A stretch of DNA of 64,000 bases from Pseudomonadota bacterium (GCA_021798575.1 JAJZGI010000003.1:1-64000); one strand, 5' to 3'; shown: positions 52,476 through 61,537, counted from the first letter of the stretch. Numbers and translations are program-made. Notes: a model not told the origin generated them from the letters alone.

Positions 52476-52934
52476 ATGGACCTGCGCCGCGCCATCTCCT
52501 ATATCCGGGGCATGAGCACAAACACCGATGCGAAGGTCTCGATGCGTCAGTTGGGTGGGCTGCGCGGCCTCCTGCGTAACCCCGGCCTCTTCCTCTACAC
52601 GCTGCGCCGGGGCAACCATGTCGGGCGGGACGCGTCCGGCAACGAGTATTACGAGCACCCCGGGCGCGGCATCGTGGCGCACACCCGCCGCTGGGTCGTC
52701 TATGCCGGCGCGCCGGATGCCTCGAGCATCGGGCCGGAGTGGCACGCCTGGCTGCACCACACCACGGAGGAGCCGCTGCCCGACACGGGCGCCAAACCCT
52801 GGCAGCGCCCGCATCAGCCGAACCTCACCGGCACGCCAGCCAGCTATCGCCCCGCCGGGCACGACTATAAAGGTGGCCAGCGCGCCCGCGCCTCGGCGGA
52901 CTATGAATCCTGGACCCCGGAACCACGCGAATGA
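52476..52934 (+). CDS. NADH:ubiquinone oxidoreductase accessory subunit NDUFA12-like
   Basis: The 152-residue protein matches the B17.2/NDUFA12 family of complex I accessory subunits, which alphaproteobacteria share with mitochondria. It has G-R-D-A-S-G-N-E-Y-Y-E, then R-R-W-V-V-Y-A-G, and G-P-E-W-H-A-W-L-H-H-T (about 85-95). A Pro-rich tail follows. Start at ATG 52476 (AGGA 8 bases before) or 52512. Its stop overlaps the mlaD start. The order NDUFA12-mlaD-DUF2155 is conserved in the class and helps date this block to the core genome. Confidence 0.92.
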   Translation: MDLRRAISYIRGMSTNTDAKVSMRQLGGLRGLLRNPGLFLYTLRRGNHVGRDASGNEYYEHPGRGIVAHTRRWVVYAGAPDASSIGPEWHAWLHHTTEEPLPDTGAKPWQRPHQPNLTGTPASYRPAGHDYKGGQRARASADYESWTPEPRE

Positions 52935-53458
52935 CCCGTAAACTGCCCGAGATTTTCACCGGCTTCGCCGTCATCATCATAGCGGTGGCGTTTCTGGCCT
53001 TCGCGCTCAGCCGCGCCGGGGAGGTCAGCAGTGGTGGCTACCCGCTGGTCGCGCAATTCTCCAGCATCGGCGGCCTCACGGTCGGCGCGGACGTCAAAAT
53101 CGGCGGCGTCGTGGTCGGCCATGTCGCCTCCGAGCATCTGGACACCACGACCTACGCCGCCATCGTTGGTTTGATGATGAATGATGACATCAAGGTCCCG
53201 CAGGACAGCAGCGCCGCGATCACCTCGGACGGCCTGCTGAGCGGCGACTACGTCGCGGTCTCGCCCGGCGGGTCGAACAATATGCTCGCAGCGGGCCAGT
53301 CTTTCCCGGTGACCCAATCGGCGATCAATATCGAGGATCTGCTGGGTAAATTCATCTTCAGCATGGGCAGTGGGGGTAAAAGCGCCGCGCCTGGTAAATC
53401 CCCGGCCAAACCAGTCGCGCCGGGCGCCGCCACACCTAGCCCCACCGCGTCGAACTGA
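52931..53458 (+). CDS. MlaD-family phospholipid-trafficking protein
   Basis: The 175-residue protein has an N-terminal membrane helix (about 9-28) and an MCE domain: V-A-Q-F-S-S-I-G-G-L-T-V-G-A-D-V-K-I-G-G-V-V-V-G-H-V, then D-S-S-A-A-I-T-S-D-G-L-L-S-G-D-Y-V. It is the MlaD part of outer-membrane lipid asymmetry systems; the ABC parts (MlaE, MlaF) and MlaC are not near. A Pro/Ala-rich tail follows. ATG 52931 overlaps the NDUFA12 stop, and its own stop overlaps the next gene. Confidence 0.9.
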   Translation: MTRKLPEIFTGFAVIIIAVAFLAFALSRAGEVSSGGYPLVAQFSSIGGLTVGADVKIGGVVVGHVASEHLDTTTYAAIVGLMMNDDIKVPQDSSAAITSDGLLSGDYVAVSPGGSNNMLAAGQSFPVTQSAINIEDLLGKFIFSMGSGGKSAAPGKSPAKPVAPGAATPSPTASN

Positions 53459-54033
53459 TGCGCTGGCTGGCTCTGGCCTCGCTGACGCTCCTGGCGGGCC
53501 CGCCCGCCTGGGCTCAGAATAACGAGCCCACCGTGGTGGTACCGTCCGCCCCGGCGATCGTCTCGGCACCCCTAGCACCCGCCGCGGCGCAGCCGAGCTA
53601 CGCATCGCCCCCGCCCGGGCTGGTGCAAACCCCCTCGCCCGGTACGCCCGCCAACAGCGACAGCGCCAATACCAATCCCGGCGCGCCCGTGGGCGCGCAG
53701 ACCGTGCCGCCCGACGTCGCGCCGACATTCGCCAACATTTGGCTTCCCGGCAGCAGCGCCACGCTCGGCGTGCTGGACAAAGTGGGGGGCGGCGTCTCCA
53801 AACTGGTCATTCCCGTCGGCGGCCAGGCGAAGGTGGGGGACTTGCAGGTCTCCGTGCAGTCCTGCGTGAGTCGCCCGCCGGGGCAAATCCCGGATACCGC
53901 GGTGTTTTTGTCCATCCAGGGCAAAGCCGCCAGCAGCCCGCCGGTGTTCCACGGCTGGATGGTCCGCTCCGCGCCCGGTGCCGCGGTGGTGGGGGACGCC
54001 AGCGAGAGTTTCCGCGTCATCTCCTGCAAATAA
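53458..54033 (+). CDS. DUF2155-containing secreted protein
   Basis: The 191-residue protein has a signal (L-A-S-L-T-L-L-A-G-P-P-A-W-A). A Pro/Ala-rich linker (about 25-95) leads to a DUF2155 domain. That domain shows L-G-V-L-D-K-V-G-G-G-V-S-K-L, a Cys in S-C-V-S-R-P-P, then F-L-S-I-Q-G-K and F-H-G-W-M-V, with a second Cys at the end (V-I-S-C-K). The pair of cysteines probably forms a disulfide. Function is not known; the conserved context with NDUFA12 and MlaD hints at envelope or respiratory chain biogenesis. Confidence 0.88.
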   Translation: MRWLALASLTLLAGPPAWAQNNEPTVVVPSAPAIVSAPLAPAAAQPSYASPPPGLVQTPSPGTPANSDSANTNPGAPVGAQTVPPDVAPTFANIWLPGSSATLGVLDKVGGGVSKLVIPVGGQAKVGDLQVSVQSCVSRPPGQIPDTAVFLSIQGKAASSPPVFHGWMVRSAPGAAVVGDASESFRVISCK

Positions 54034-54167
54034 CTGATCCATACGTTTCGGTGTGTTAAATATACAACAGCCGCAGAATGTTCATCCGCAGGCTGTATTC
54101 GCCCTGTTGAATCTACCGATGAACCTCTAAATAGGCGTCATTATTAACCACAAGTTGGAGTTCAGAC

Positions 54168-55241
54168 ATGAAGTTGCGCCAAGCCCTAGCCGCCGCCACC
54201 TGCATCGCCCTGCCCATGGTCGCCCATGCGCAGGTGATCACCGGCCCCTATGTCAGCCTGGAAGGTGGCACCAGCATCCTGAACCCGGTCAACTACAGCG
54301 AGTCGCTGAAAGGCACGACCGGCAAGCTCCAGTATCGGCCGTCCTACGCCGGCGTGGCCGCCATCGGCTACGGCTTTGGCAACGGTTTCCGGGTCGAGAT
54401 CAGCGGTGACGACCTGCACAACACGCTGCACCGCACGGATTCGAGCCTCGGCTCCTACGCCTCCAGCGGCACCCATACCTCCTTCGGCCCGATGGCGGAC
54501 CTGCTCTATGATATCCCGGTCGGCCTGCCGATCACGCCCTATGTCGGCGCCGGTGCGGGCTACCAATGGGTCCAGGCGAGCACGTTCGGCCCGCTGAACT
54601 ACTCGGACACCAAGGGCGGTTTCGCCTACAACGTCATCGCCGGCGTCTCCTACCCCCTCGCCGCAGTCCCAGGCCTTTCACTCACCGCCGAATATCGGTT
54701 TCAGGATATTGTCAGCGACCTGAAGTTCCGGGACAGCGTGACCGGCGGCTTACCGGCGGGTTCGCCCAAACCTGGCACCTTCAAAATGGGTCACCAGGCC
54801 AGCAACAGCTTCTTCGTGGGGCTGCGCTACGCGATGTTCCAGCCCGCCCCAATGGCTCCGGCACCCGCTCCGGCGCCCGCACCCGTAGCCGCCGCACCGG
54901 CACCCGCACCGGCCCGCACGTACCTCGTCTTCTTCGACTGGAATAAAGCCAGCCTGACCCCGCGCGCCACCCAGATCATCGCGCAGGCGGCGTCAGACAG
55001 CCACAGGGCGCAGACGACAACGCTCGATGTCTCGGGTTACACGGACACCTCCGGCACGCCGACCTACAACATGGGCCTGTCCGAGCGTCGGGCCCAGGCG
55101 GTCGCGGGCCAGCTGGTGGCGGATGGCGTTCCGCAGTCCGAGATCGCGATCCACGCCTATGGTGAGACCCATCTTCTGGTCCCAACCGGTCCCGGCGTGC
55201 GCGAGCCGCAAAACCGCCGCGTCGAGATCGTCCTCCAGTAA
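54168..55241 (+). CDS. OmpA-family outer-membrane protein, copy 1
   Basis: The 357-residue protein has a signal to about A-H-A-Q, an N-terminal eight-strand beta-barrel of the Omp25/OmpA type (G-P-Y-V-S-L-E-G-G-T, G-F-G-N-G-F-R-V-E-I). A long Pro-Ala linker (about 222-248) precedes a C-terminal OmpA peptidoglycan-binding domain. There, T-Y-L-V-F-F-D-W-N-K-A-S-L-T and Y-N-x-G-L-S-E-R-R-A appear, with the Asp and Arg that hold diaminopimelate. TGGAG precedes ATG 54168. The second copy, 55443-56528, is a paralogue with a nearly identical C-terminal domain. Confidence 0.9.
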   Translation: MKLRQALAAATCIALPMVAHAQVITGPYVSLEGGTSILNPVNYSESLKGTTGKLQYRPSYAGVAAIGYGFGNGFRVEISGDDLHNTLHRTDSSLGSYASSGTHTSFGPMADLLYDIPVGLPITPYVGAGAGYQWVQASTFGPLNYSDTKGGFAYNVIAGVSYPLAAVPGLSLTAEYRFQDIVSDLKFRDSVTGGLPAGSPKPGTFKMGHQASNSFFVGLRYAMFQPAPMAPAPAPAPAPVAAAPAPAPARTYLVFFDWNKASLTPRATQIIAQAASDSHRAQTTTLDVSGYTDTSGTPTYNMGLSERRAQAVAGQLVADGVPQSEIAIHAYGETHLLVPTGPGVREPQNRRVEIVLQ

Positions 55242-55322
55242 CCTGAAACCTCAGGGCCTGATCGTTTGAGGTTGGCGCGTTTTGCGCGGCACCCGAAGGC
55301 GTCAATCAGTCTCTAAAAATAG

Positions 55323-55346
55323 TTGAGAGTGCGATCGCACTCTCAA
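55323..55346. repeat. Perfect 24-base palindrome between the OmpA genes
   Basis: Arms TTGAGAGTGCGA and TCGCACTCTCAA meet with no spacer. The core GTGCGATCG recurs in the long hairpin at 58056-58113. It lies just before the terminator of copy 1. No known operator was matched. Confidence 0.7.
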
Positions 55347-55347
55347 A

Positions 55348-55380
55348 AACCCCTGGCGGGCGACCGTCAGGGGTTTTTTA
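55348..55380 (+). terminator. Rho-independent terminator after OmpA copy 1
   Basis: AACCCCTG (55348-55355) pairs with CAGGGGTT across a 12-base loop, followed by a T run (to 55379). It separates the two OmpA genes, so they are probably not one transcript. Confidence 0.85.
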
Positions 55381-55442
55381 TACACGTACAAGCGCTATAT
55401 GGGCGATATCGTGCGTGATGTCGGCATGAAGGAGTCACCGTT

Positions 55443-56528
55443 ATGAAGTTTCGCGTCGCATTGCTCACCGCCACGGTGCTCGCCGCACCGTTCGCATTCT
55501 CCCACGCCGCATCGGCCCAGCCGGTCACGGGCATGTATGTCGCGGGGGGTGCCGGCTACAATATCGCCGACGGCCAGAAGGGTAAGGACGTCTTCATCAA
55601 CCGCGCGGCCGTGCCCTATGAAGGCCGGCTGATCTTCCATAATGGCTACGCCGGCATGGCCAGCTTCGGCTATGGCTTCGGCAATGGCTTCCGGGTCGAG
55701 ATCGAGGGCGACTACATCCACGATAATCTGGCAAAAACCTCGATCGCGGGGACTGCCTTCAAAAACGGCGGCAACGCCGCGCGCTATGGCGCCTTCGTGA
55801 ACGCCGATTACGACTTCGATATCGACTCGCCCTACCTATACCCCTATGTGGGCGCTGGCGTCGGCTGGCAGGAGAACCGGCTGGACTACCGATCTCCCTA
55901 CGCCAATTTCAACAAAACCAAGGGTGCGCTGGCCTATCAGGGCATCGTCGGCCTCGCCTTTCCGGTCGCCTATGTGCCGGGCCTCTCGGCCACGCTGGAG
56001 TACCGCTTCGTCGCGGTCGCCGGTTCCACCAAATATCATTTCGGCGTCAGCGGCGCCCCGGCGAGCGTGAAACTGGGTCACCAGTATAATAACCAGATCA
56101 TGCTGGGCCTGCGCTATGAGCTCTACACACCGCAGCCTGCGGCACCGGCACCCACGCCCACCGCCGCACCCATGGCGGCGGCCCCGGCGCCCGCACCCGC
56201 GCGCACCTACCTCGTGTTCTTCGACTGGAACCAGGCCAGCCTGACCCCGCGCGCCACCCAGATCATCGCGCAGGCGGCGTCAGACAGCCACACGGCCCAG
56301 ACCACCACGCTGGATGTGTCCGGCTATACGGACACCTCCGGCACGCCCGCCTACAACATGGGCCTCTCCCAGCGCCGGGCCCAGGCCGTCGCCGCGCAAC
56401 TGGTAACGGACGGCGTGCCGCAGTCCGAGATCGCGATCCACGCCTACGGTGAGACGCATCTGCTGGTCCCCACCGGCCCGGGTGTGCGCGAGCCGCAGAA
56501 CCGCCGCGTCGAGATCGTTCTGCAATAG
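55443..56528 (+). CDS. OmpA-family outer-membrane protein, copy 2
   Basis: The 361-residue protein resembles copy 1: signal peptide (to A-S-A-Q), barrel with Y-V-A-G-G-A-G-Y and G-F-G-N-G-F-R-V-E-I-E. A Pro-Ala linker (about 230-252) leads to an OmpA domain that is almost the same as copy 1 (F-F-D-W-N-Q-A-S-L-T). AAGGAG precedes ATG 55443. The barrels are much less alike than the C-terminal domains, which suggests duplication with gene conversion or strong selection of the peptidoglycan-binding half. Such proteins anchor the outer membrane to the wall. Confidence 0.9.
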   Translation: MKFRVALLTATVLAAPFAFSHAASAQPVTGMYVAGGAGYNIADGQKGKDVFINRAAVPYEGRLIFHNGYAGMASFGYGFGNGFRVEIEGDYIHDNLAKTSIAGTAFKNGGNAARYGAFVNADYDFDIDSPYLYPYVGAGVGWQENRLDYRSPYANFNKTKGALAYQGIVGLAFPVAYVPGLSATLEYRFVAVAGSTKYHFGVSGAPASVKLGHQYNNQIMLGLRYELYTPQPAAPAPTPTAAPMAAAPAPAPARTYLVFFDWNQASLTPRATQIIAQAASDSHTAQTTTLDVSGYTDTSGTPAYNMGLSQRRAQAVAAQLVTDGVPQSEIAIHAYGETHLLVPTGPGVREPQNRRVEIVLQ

Positions 56529-56830
56529 GACTATAACTGCGCGCGTCTCGCGTCGCGCTATCGCCCAGGGCTGATGCCGTGCCCATCCCGAGTCAGTGGC
56601 TCGGGATATAGCTTTGCATTGAAATATTGCTGTTACATTCAGAGCAGTATCATAGCGCACACGATCAATATTGGTTTGGACTGAATCGCCAGACTCCTTC
56701 CGAACCAATAAGATTGATCGCCAATCACGCTCTGGCCAATGGCCAGTGCGGAAGTGTGAATGGTGGCGTTTTGGTGCTGACGCGTAATGGATTATTCGGA
56801 CTGACGCGGCGGTGCTGAAAGCAGCGGCAT
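56529..56830 (+). other. Intergenic stretch with repeat copy B
   Basis: About 300 bases between OmpA copy 2 and the sulfotransferase. It holds repeat copy B (56663-56717) and CTGGCCAATGGCCAG (about 56730), a short palindrome. Apart from these I see no open frame of note. The sulfotransferase promoter should lie here but I cannot define it. Confidence 0.5.
56663..56717. repeat. Palindromic repeat element, copy B
   Basis: Same outline as copy A: GATCAAT (56663-56669), ATTGGTTTGGACTGAATC (56670-56687), GCCA, then the right arm to ACCAAT and ATTGATC (56711-56717 region). The right arm has several mismatches (GACTCCTTCCGAACCAAT), so pairing is weaker. Both copies continue GATCGCCAA. It lies upstream of the sulfotransferase. 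Confidence 0.75.
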
Positions 56831-58078
56831 ATGCCTAAGCAAACCACACCACAGCCACCCAGTGAGGGCAGCTTGATTCTGGCGCAACTGTTCGACCGGA
56901 TGCGCGAGAGGCTGATCCCCCGTCACACGCGGCGTGAGCGGATGCTACGACTGCTTTATGTGCCGGTATTAAAACGAATAATGAGGACGCAACGGCCGTG
57001 CGCCGTGTCACCTGCGGGGCTTGATGGCAATGTCGAATCTCCCGCGCCTGATTTCAGCCTGTTCCCGGACCGCGCCGTCCCGGGCGAGATGCCGGTTGCC
57101 CCGCCCTTTGCCGCGAGCAGACCACCGGGAAATAGCCAGAATAACTGGTTCGGCCCCGAGCTCGCCACCCGCCTGGTGGAACTTCCAGCCCCAATCGTGG
57201 TCTTCAACAAATCCCACTCGGGGAGCCGCCTGTTGGCGGCGCTGCTGCGCCAACAGGGCATCTTCATGGGTGCCGATCTGAATGAGGCGTTCGATGCCAT
57301 GCCATTTCTGCCGGTCGTCGAATATGTCGTGAAAAACTACCACCCGGATTTCACCAGCCTCTGGCGAATGCCGCACGCGCCGGCGGAATTGCAATCATTG
57401 CTGGCCCAGGCCCTGGATACGCATCTACAGGGTCATCGCCCGGGCTCCCGTTGGGGTTGGAAATTATGTGAGACCACCTTTATTCTGCCACTTCTGAATA
57501 TGATGTTCCCTCACGCCCGTTATGTGCATCTGCTGCGTGATGGCCGGGACGTTGCCTTTTCGGATCATGTCGCGCCGGAGCTGCCTTTCTGGCGGAAAAT
57601 CTACTTCGGGACAGATCGGGTCCAGAGCTGGCACGGCATGGCGCTGGACGATGCAGCCTATCGTCGGTGCAGCCATCTCTATAATGCCTGGCACTGGCGG
57701 GAGATGGTCGGCCTCGGTCGCGCCTACGGCGCCATGCTGGGCAACCGCTATGTCGAGCTGCACTACGAGGCGCTGAGCGCCGATCTCATCGCAACAGGCC
57801 GGGCGCTGCTGCAATGGCTGGGCGTGCCGGTCGATGCTCAGGCCCTGGCAACCTTACAAACCAAAACCCATCGCCGATCCATCGGCAAATACCGGGGCCA
57901 ACCCATGGCGGCCCAGCGCGCGGTGCAGCGGATCATCGAGCCGACCCTGCTCGCCTGTGGCTATACCTGCACACCGCTGCCGCCACATGTGCCTCTGCTG
58001 CGGCGTCTCGCACGCAAAACCCGGCTGGGCAGCGCCTGGCGCCCGGATAAAAACCAGGGTGCGATCGTTTTAAGATAA
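56831..58078 (+). CDS. Sulfotransferase-domain protein
   Basis: The 415-residue protein has a sulfotransferase core: F-N-K-S-H-S-G-S-R-L-L-A-A-L-L (about 128-142), the PAPS 5'-phosphosulfate loop, and Y-V-H-L-L-R-D-G-R-D-V-A-F-S (about 231-244), the 3'-phosphate site. W-H-W-R-E-M and Y-V-E-L-H-Y-E-A-L follow the family pattern. The N-terminal 90 residues are basic and unrecognised. No signal peptide is seen, so it is cytoplasmic. It may sulfate a glycan or lipid. Start ATG 56831 has a weak site. The last codons form one arm of the hairpin at 58056-58113. Confidence 0.85.
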   Translation: MPKQTTPQPPSEGSLILAQLFDRMRERLIPRHTRRERMLRLLYVPVLKRIMRTQRPCAVSPAGLDGNVESPAPDFSLFPDRAVPGEMPVAPPFAASRPPGNSQNNWFGPELATRLVELPAPIVVFNKSHSGSRLLAALLRQQGIFMGADLNEAFDAMPFLPVVEYVVKNYHPDFTSLWRMPHAPAELQSLLAQALDTHLQGHRPGSRWGWKLCETTFILPLLNMMFPHARYVHLLRDGRDVAFSDHVAPELPFWRKIYFGTDRVQSWHGMALDDAAYRRCSHLYNAWHWREMVGLGRAYGAMLGNRYVELHYEALSADLIATGRALLQWLGVPVDAQALATLQTKTHRRSIGKYRGQPMAAQRAVQRIIEPTLLACGYTCTPLPPHVPLLRRLARKTRLGSAWRPDKNQGAIVLR

Positions 58079-58113
58079 CGCAATCTTGCGTCAACTTAAA
58101 ACGATCGCACCCT
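58056..58113. repeat. Long hairpin at convergent gene ends
   Basis: AGGGTGCGATCGTTTTAAG (58056-58074) pairs perfectly with its reverse complement (58095-58113). The loop holds a second stem ACGCA/TGCGT. The left arm includes the sulfotransferase stop region, and the right arm touches the mfd stop. It could act as a two-way terminator or a repeat of the same family as 55323-55346. Confidence 0.8.
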
Positions 58114-61100
58114 AAGCCGCTGCCTGAAAATTCGCCAGGCGGCATAAATTTCCGAGTACATCGCGCGCAATCCCCGCGCGCGCGTTCACCTCCATGTCCC
58201 GTGCCACCACCAGCTTCTGGTCCGGCCGCACCTTCAGCGTGCCGCCGCGTGAGGCGATCCACGCGATCAACCCGCCCGGGTTGTTGAACTCATTCCGGCG
58301 GAACGAGATCACCATGCCCTTCGGCCCGGCGTCCAGTTTTTCCACCCCGGCGGCGCGGCAGGCGCGCTTCAGCGCCACCGTCTCCAGCAGGTTTTCAACC
58401 TCTTTTGGCAGCGCGCCGAACCGGTCGACCAGTTCCGCCGCCAGCGCCTCGCTCTCTGCATCGCTGGCAAGCCCGCTCATCCGGCGGTACAGGCCAAGCC
58501 GCACCGGCAGGTCGCTCACATAATCCTCAGGGATCAGTACCGGCAGGCCGAGGTTGATGTTCGGCGTCCAGTCCCGCTCTACCGGCTTGGCATTTCGTTC
58601 ACCGGCGCGGATGGCGTTCACCGCATCCTCCAGCATCTGCTGATACAATTCGATCCCCACCTCGCGGATATGGCCGGATTGTTCATCACCCAGCAGGTTG
58701 CCGGCCCCGCGCAGGTCGAGATCATGCGAGGCGAGCGTGAAGCCCGCCCCCAGCGTATCCAGCGTCTGCATCACCTCCAGGCGCTTCTGCGCCGCAGCGC
58801 TCAACCGATGATGCACCGGCCAGGTGAGGTACGCATAGCCGCGCTGCTTGCCGCGTCCCACCCGCCCGCGCAGCTGGTACAATCCGGCCAGGCCAAACAT
58901 ATCCGCGCGGTGGATGATCAGCGTGTTCACAGCGGGCATATCGAGCCCGCTCTCCACGATATTGGTGGCGAGCAGAATATCATATTTCCCCTCGCCGAAT
59001 TCGGTCATCACCCGCTCCAGCTCGGTCGGCGCCAGCCGCCCGTGCGCCATGATGGTCTTGATCTCAGGCGAGATCTCGCGCAGCCTTGCTGCCATCGGCT
59101 CCAGATCGTCGATACGCGGCACGACGCAAAAAATCTGCCCGCCACGGAATTTCTCCCGGGCGATCGCCTCGCGGATCACGAGGCTGTCGAACGGCATGAT
59201 AAACGTGCGCACGGCCAGCCGGTCCACCGGCGGCGTGGTGATGAGCGAGAGGTCGCGCACACCGGTCAGCGCCAGTTGCAGCGTACGCGGGATCGGCGTC
59301 GCGGTCAGCGTGAGCACATGCACATCGGCCTTCAGCTGCTTCAGCCGCTCCTTGTGCGCCACGCCGAAATGCTGCTCCTCATCCACCACCACGAGGCCGA
59401 GGTCGGAGAACTCGACCGATTTTGCCATCAGCGCGTGCGTGCCGATCACAATCGAAATACTCCCGTCCTTCAGCCCGGCGCGCACGGCGTTGGCGTCTTT
59501 GGCCGTCACCAGCCGTGAGAGCTGGGCCACTTTCACGGGCAGTCCCTCGAAGCGTGTGGTAAAGGCGCGGAAATGCTGCCGCGCCAGCAGCGTGGTCGGC
59601 ACCACCACGGCGACCTGGCTGCCCGCCATCGCGGCAACAAACGCGGCGCGCAGCGCGATCTCGGTCTTGCCGAACCCGACATCGCCGCAGATCAACCGGT
59701 CCATCGGCCGCCCGGCGGCAAAATCCTCCAGCACATCGGCGATCGCCTTTTCCTGGTCCTCGGTCTCGGTATAGGGGAACCGCTCGCAGAATTCGGCGAA
59801 CGCGCCGTCATCGGCGGCGAGCAGCGGCGCCTCGCGCATCAGTCGCTCGGCGGCGATACGGATCAACCCCGCCGCCATGTCCTGGATACGGTTTTTCGCC
59901 CGGGCCTTGCGCGCCTGCCACGCCGCACCGCCCAATTTGTCGAGCGATACGCCATCGGTCTCCTGGCCAAAGCGCGAGAGCGCGTCGATATTCTCCACCG
60001 GCAGGAATAATTTATCGCCGCCATCATAGAGCAGCCGCAGGCAGTCGTGCGCGGCGTTGTTCACATTCACCGTCTCCAGCCCGTCATAGCGGCCGATCCC
60101 ATGGTCCTGATGCACGACCAGGTCCCCCGCGGCGATCTCCGTCGCATCGGCGATAAACTGGTCGGCGCTGCGGCGGCGCTTGGGCGGCCGCGCGATCCGT
60201 ACCCCCAGCAGATCCTGCTCGGCCACCAGCGCCATCCGGTCGGTGATGAACCCGCGCTCGATGCCTAACACCGCCAGGGCAACCGTCCCAGCGGGCAGCG
60301 CGCGCGCCTCATCGGCGCTGGCCACCGGGCGAACCCCTTGTATCCCATGGTCGCGCAGCATCAGTGTGAGCCGCTCGCGCGCGCCAAGGCTCCAGGCCGC
60401 CAGCACGACCGTGCGGCCCCCATCGGCCCATTTGCGCCGCAGTTCGGCGAACCCATCAAACGCCGCCATCGGCTGGCCCGCCAGAATCGGCGCGGGGCGG
60501 CCGCCGATATCCACCCCCACAGCGCCTTCGGGCCTGGTGAACGGCGAGAACACGAATCCGGGTCCGCGCGCCAGCTCCGCCGCCCAACCTTCGCGGTCCA
60601 GATACAACATGGCGGGCGGCAGCGCCCGGTATGGCTGCTCACCGGTGCGCGCCGGGCCGCGCCGCTCGGCATAATGGTCGGCGATCAGCTCCAGCCGCGC
60701 CTCCACGGCGGCTTGCGCCTGCGCGTCGAACGAGACCGACGCACCGGGCAGATAATCGAAGATCGTCTCCATGCCGGGGCTGAACAGCGGCGCATAATGC
60801 TCAACACCCGGGTGCCGGTGGCCCTCGCTGACGGATTGATAGAGCGGGTCTTCGACCGATTTCGGGCCGAACAGCTCGCGCCAGCCGGTGCGGAACCTGG
60901 CGGTGGACGCGGCATCAAACCCGATCTCGGATGCTGGGTGGAAGTCCAGCTGCTGGACGGCCTCGCCACTGCGTTGCGTCTCGGGGTCGAACCGGCGGAT
61001 ACTCTCGATCGTATCGCCGAACAAATCGAGCCGCACCGGCGCCGTCTCACCCGCCGGAAAAATGTCGATAATCCCGCCGCGCAGGCAGAATTCCCCCGGC

Positions 61101-61537
61101 TCCATCACCGTGCCGGTGCGGTTGTAGCCGTTGGCGTCCAAAAACGCGGCGAGGTCCGCGGGGGCGATGGAATCGCCCACCGCCAGCCGCATTCCCGCCC
61201 CCGCCAGCGCCGCGCGCGGCGTGATCCGCTGCAGCGCCGCGTTCACGGTGCTCAGCACGATACGTTTTCTGCCCGGCTCGGCCTGTAGGCGGCTCAGCGC
61301 CGCGATCCGCTCGGCGATAATCGCCCCATTGGGCGAAACCCGGTCATAGGGCAGGCAATCCCACGCGGGAAAACTGATAACCTCCACCTCCGGGCCAAAA
61401 AACCCGATCGCCTCGGCCAGCCCGGCCAACCGGCCGTCATCCCGCGCGATATGCAGCACCGGCCCGGCCTGCTCGCCTAACCGGCGCACCAGCATCAGCG
61501 CATCCAGCCCCTCCGGCACGCCATAAACGGTGATCAT
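58112..61537 (-). CDS. mfd: Transcription-repair coupling factor Mfd
   Basis: Mfd removes stalled RNA polymerase at lesions and recruits UvrA. The 1141-residue protein has the UvrB-like N-terminal module (about 1-330), an RNA-polymerase-interacting domain near 480-540 (D-L-V-V-H-Q-D-H-G-I-G-R-Y), then the helicase core. There, I-C-G-D-V-G-F-G-K-T-E-I-A-L-R-A-A-F and V-D-E-E-Q-H-F-G-V-A-H-K-E-R are the Walker A and DEEQ boxes. G-R-V-G-R-G-K-Q-R-G-Y-A is motif VI. It is full-length. The start overlaps the sdhE stop by 4 bases. Confidence 0.96.
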   Translation of the reverse strand: MITVYGVPEGLDALMLVRRLGEQAGPVLHIARDDGRLAGLAEAIGFFGPEVEVISFPAWDCLPYDRVSPNGAIIAERIAALSRLQAEPGRKRIVLSTVNAALQRITPRAALAGAGMRLAVGDSIAPADLAAFLDANGYNRTGTVMEPGEFCLRGGIIDIFPAGETAPVRLDLFGDTIESIRRFDPETQRSGEAVQQLDFHPASEIGFDAASTARFRTGWRELFGPKSVEDPLYQSVSEGHRHPGVEHYAPLFSPGMETIFDYLPGASVSFDAQAQAAVEARLELIADHYAERRGPARTGEQPYRALPPAMLYLDREGWAAELARGPGFVFSPFTRPEGAVGVDIGGRPAPILAGQPMAAFDGFAELRRKWADGGRTVVLAAWSLGARERLTLMLRDHGIQGVRPVASADEARALPAGTVALAVLGIERGFITDRMALVAEQDLLGVRIARPPKRRRSADQFIADATEIAAGDLVVHQDHGIGRYDGLETVNVNNAAHDCLRLLYDGGDKLFLPVENIDALSRFGQETDGVSLDKLGGAAWQARKARAKNRIQDMAAGLIRIAAERLMREAPLLAADDGAFAEFCERFPYTETEDQEKAIADVLEDFAAGRPMDRLICGDVGFGKTEIALRAAFVAAMAGSQVAVVVPTTLLARQHFRAFTTRFEGLPVKVAQLSRLVTAKDANAVRAGLKDGSISIVIGTHALMAKSVEFSDLGLVVVDEEQHFGVAHKERLKQLKADVHVLTLTATPIPRTLQLALTGVRDLSLITTPPVDRLAVRTFIMPFDSLVIREAIAREKFRGGQIFCVVPRIDDLEPMAARLREISPEIKTIMAHGRLAPTELERVMTEFGEGKYDILLATNIVESGLDMPAVNTLIIHRADMFGLAGLYQLRGRVGRGKQRGYAYLTWPVHHRLSAAAQKRLEVMQTLDTLGAGFTLASHDLDLRGAGNLLGDEQSGHIREVGIELYQQMLEDAVNAIRAGERNAKPVERDWTPNINLGLPVLIPEDYVSDLPVRLGLYRRMSGLASDAESEALAAELVDRFGALPKEVENLLETVALKRACRAAGVEKLDAGPKGMVISFRRNEFNNPGGLIAWIASRGGTLKVRPDQKLVVARDMEVNARAGIARDVLGNLCRLANFQAAA

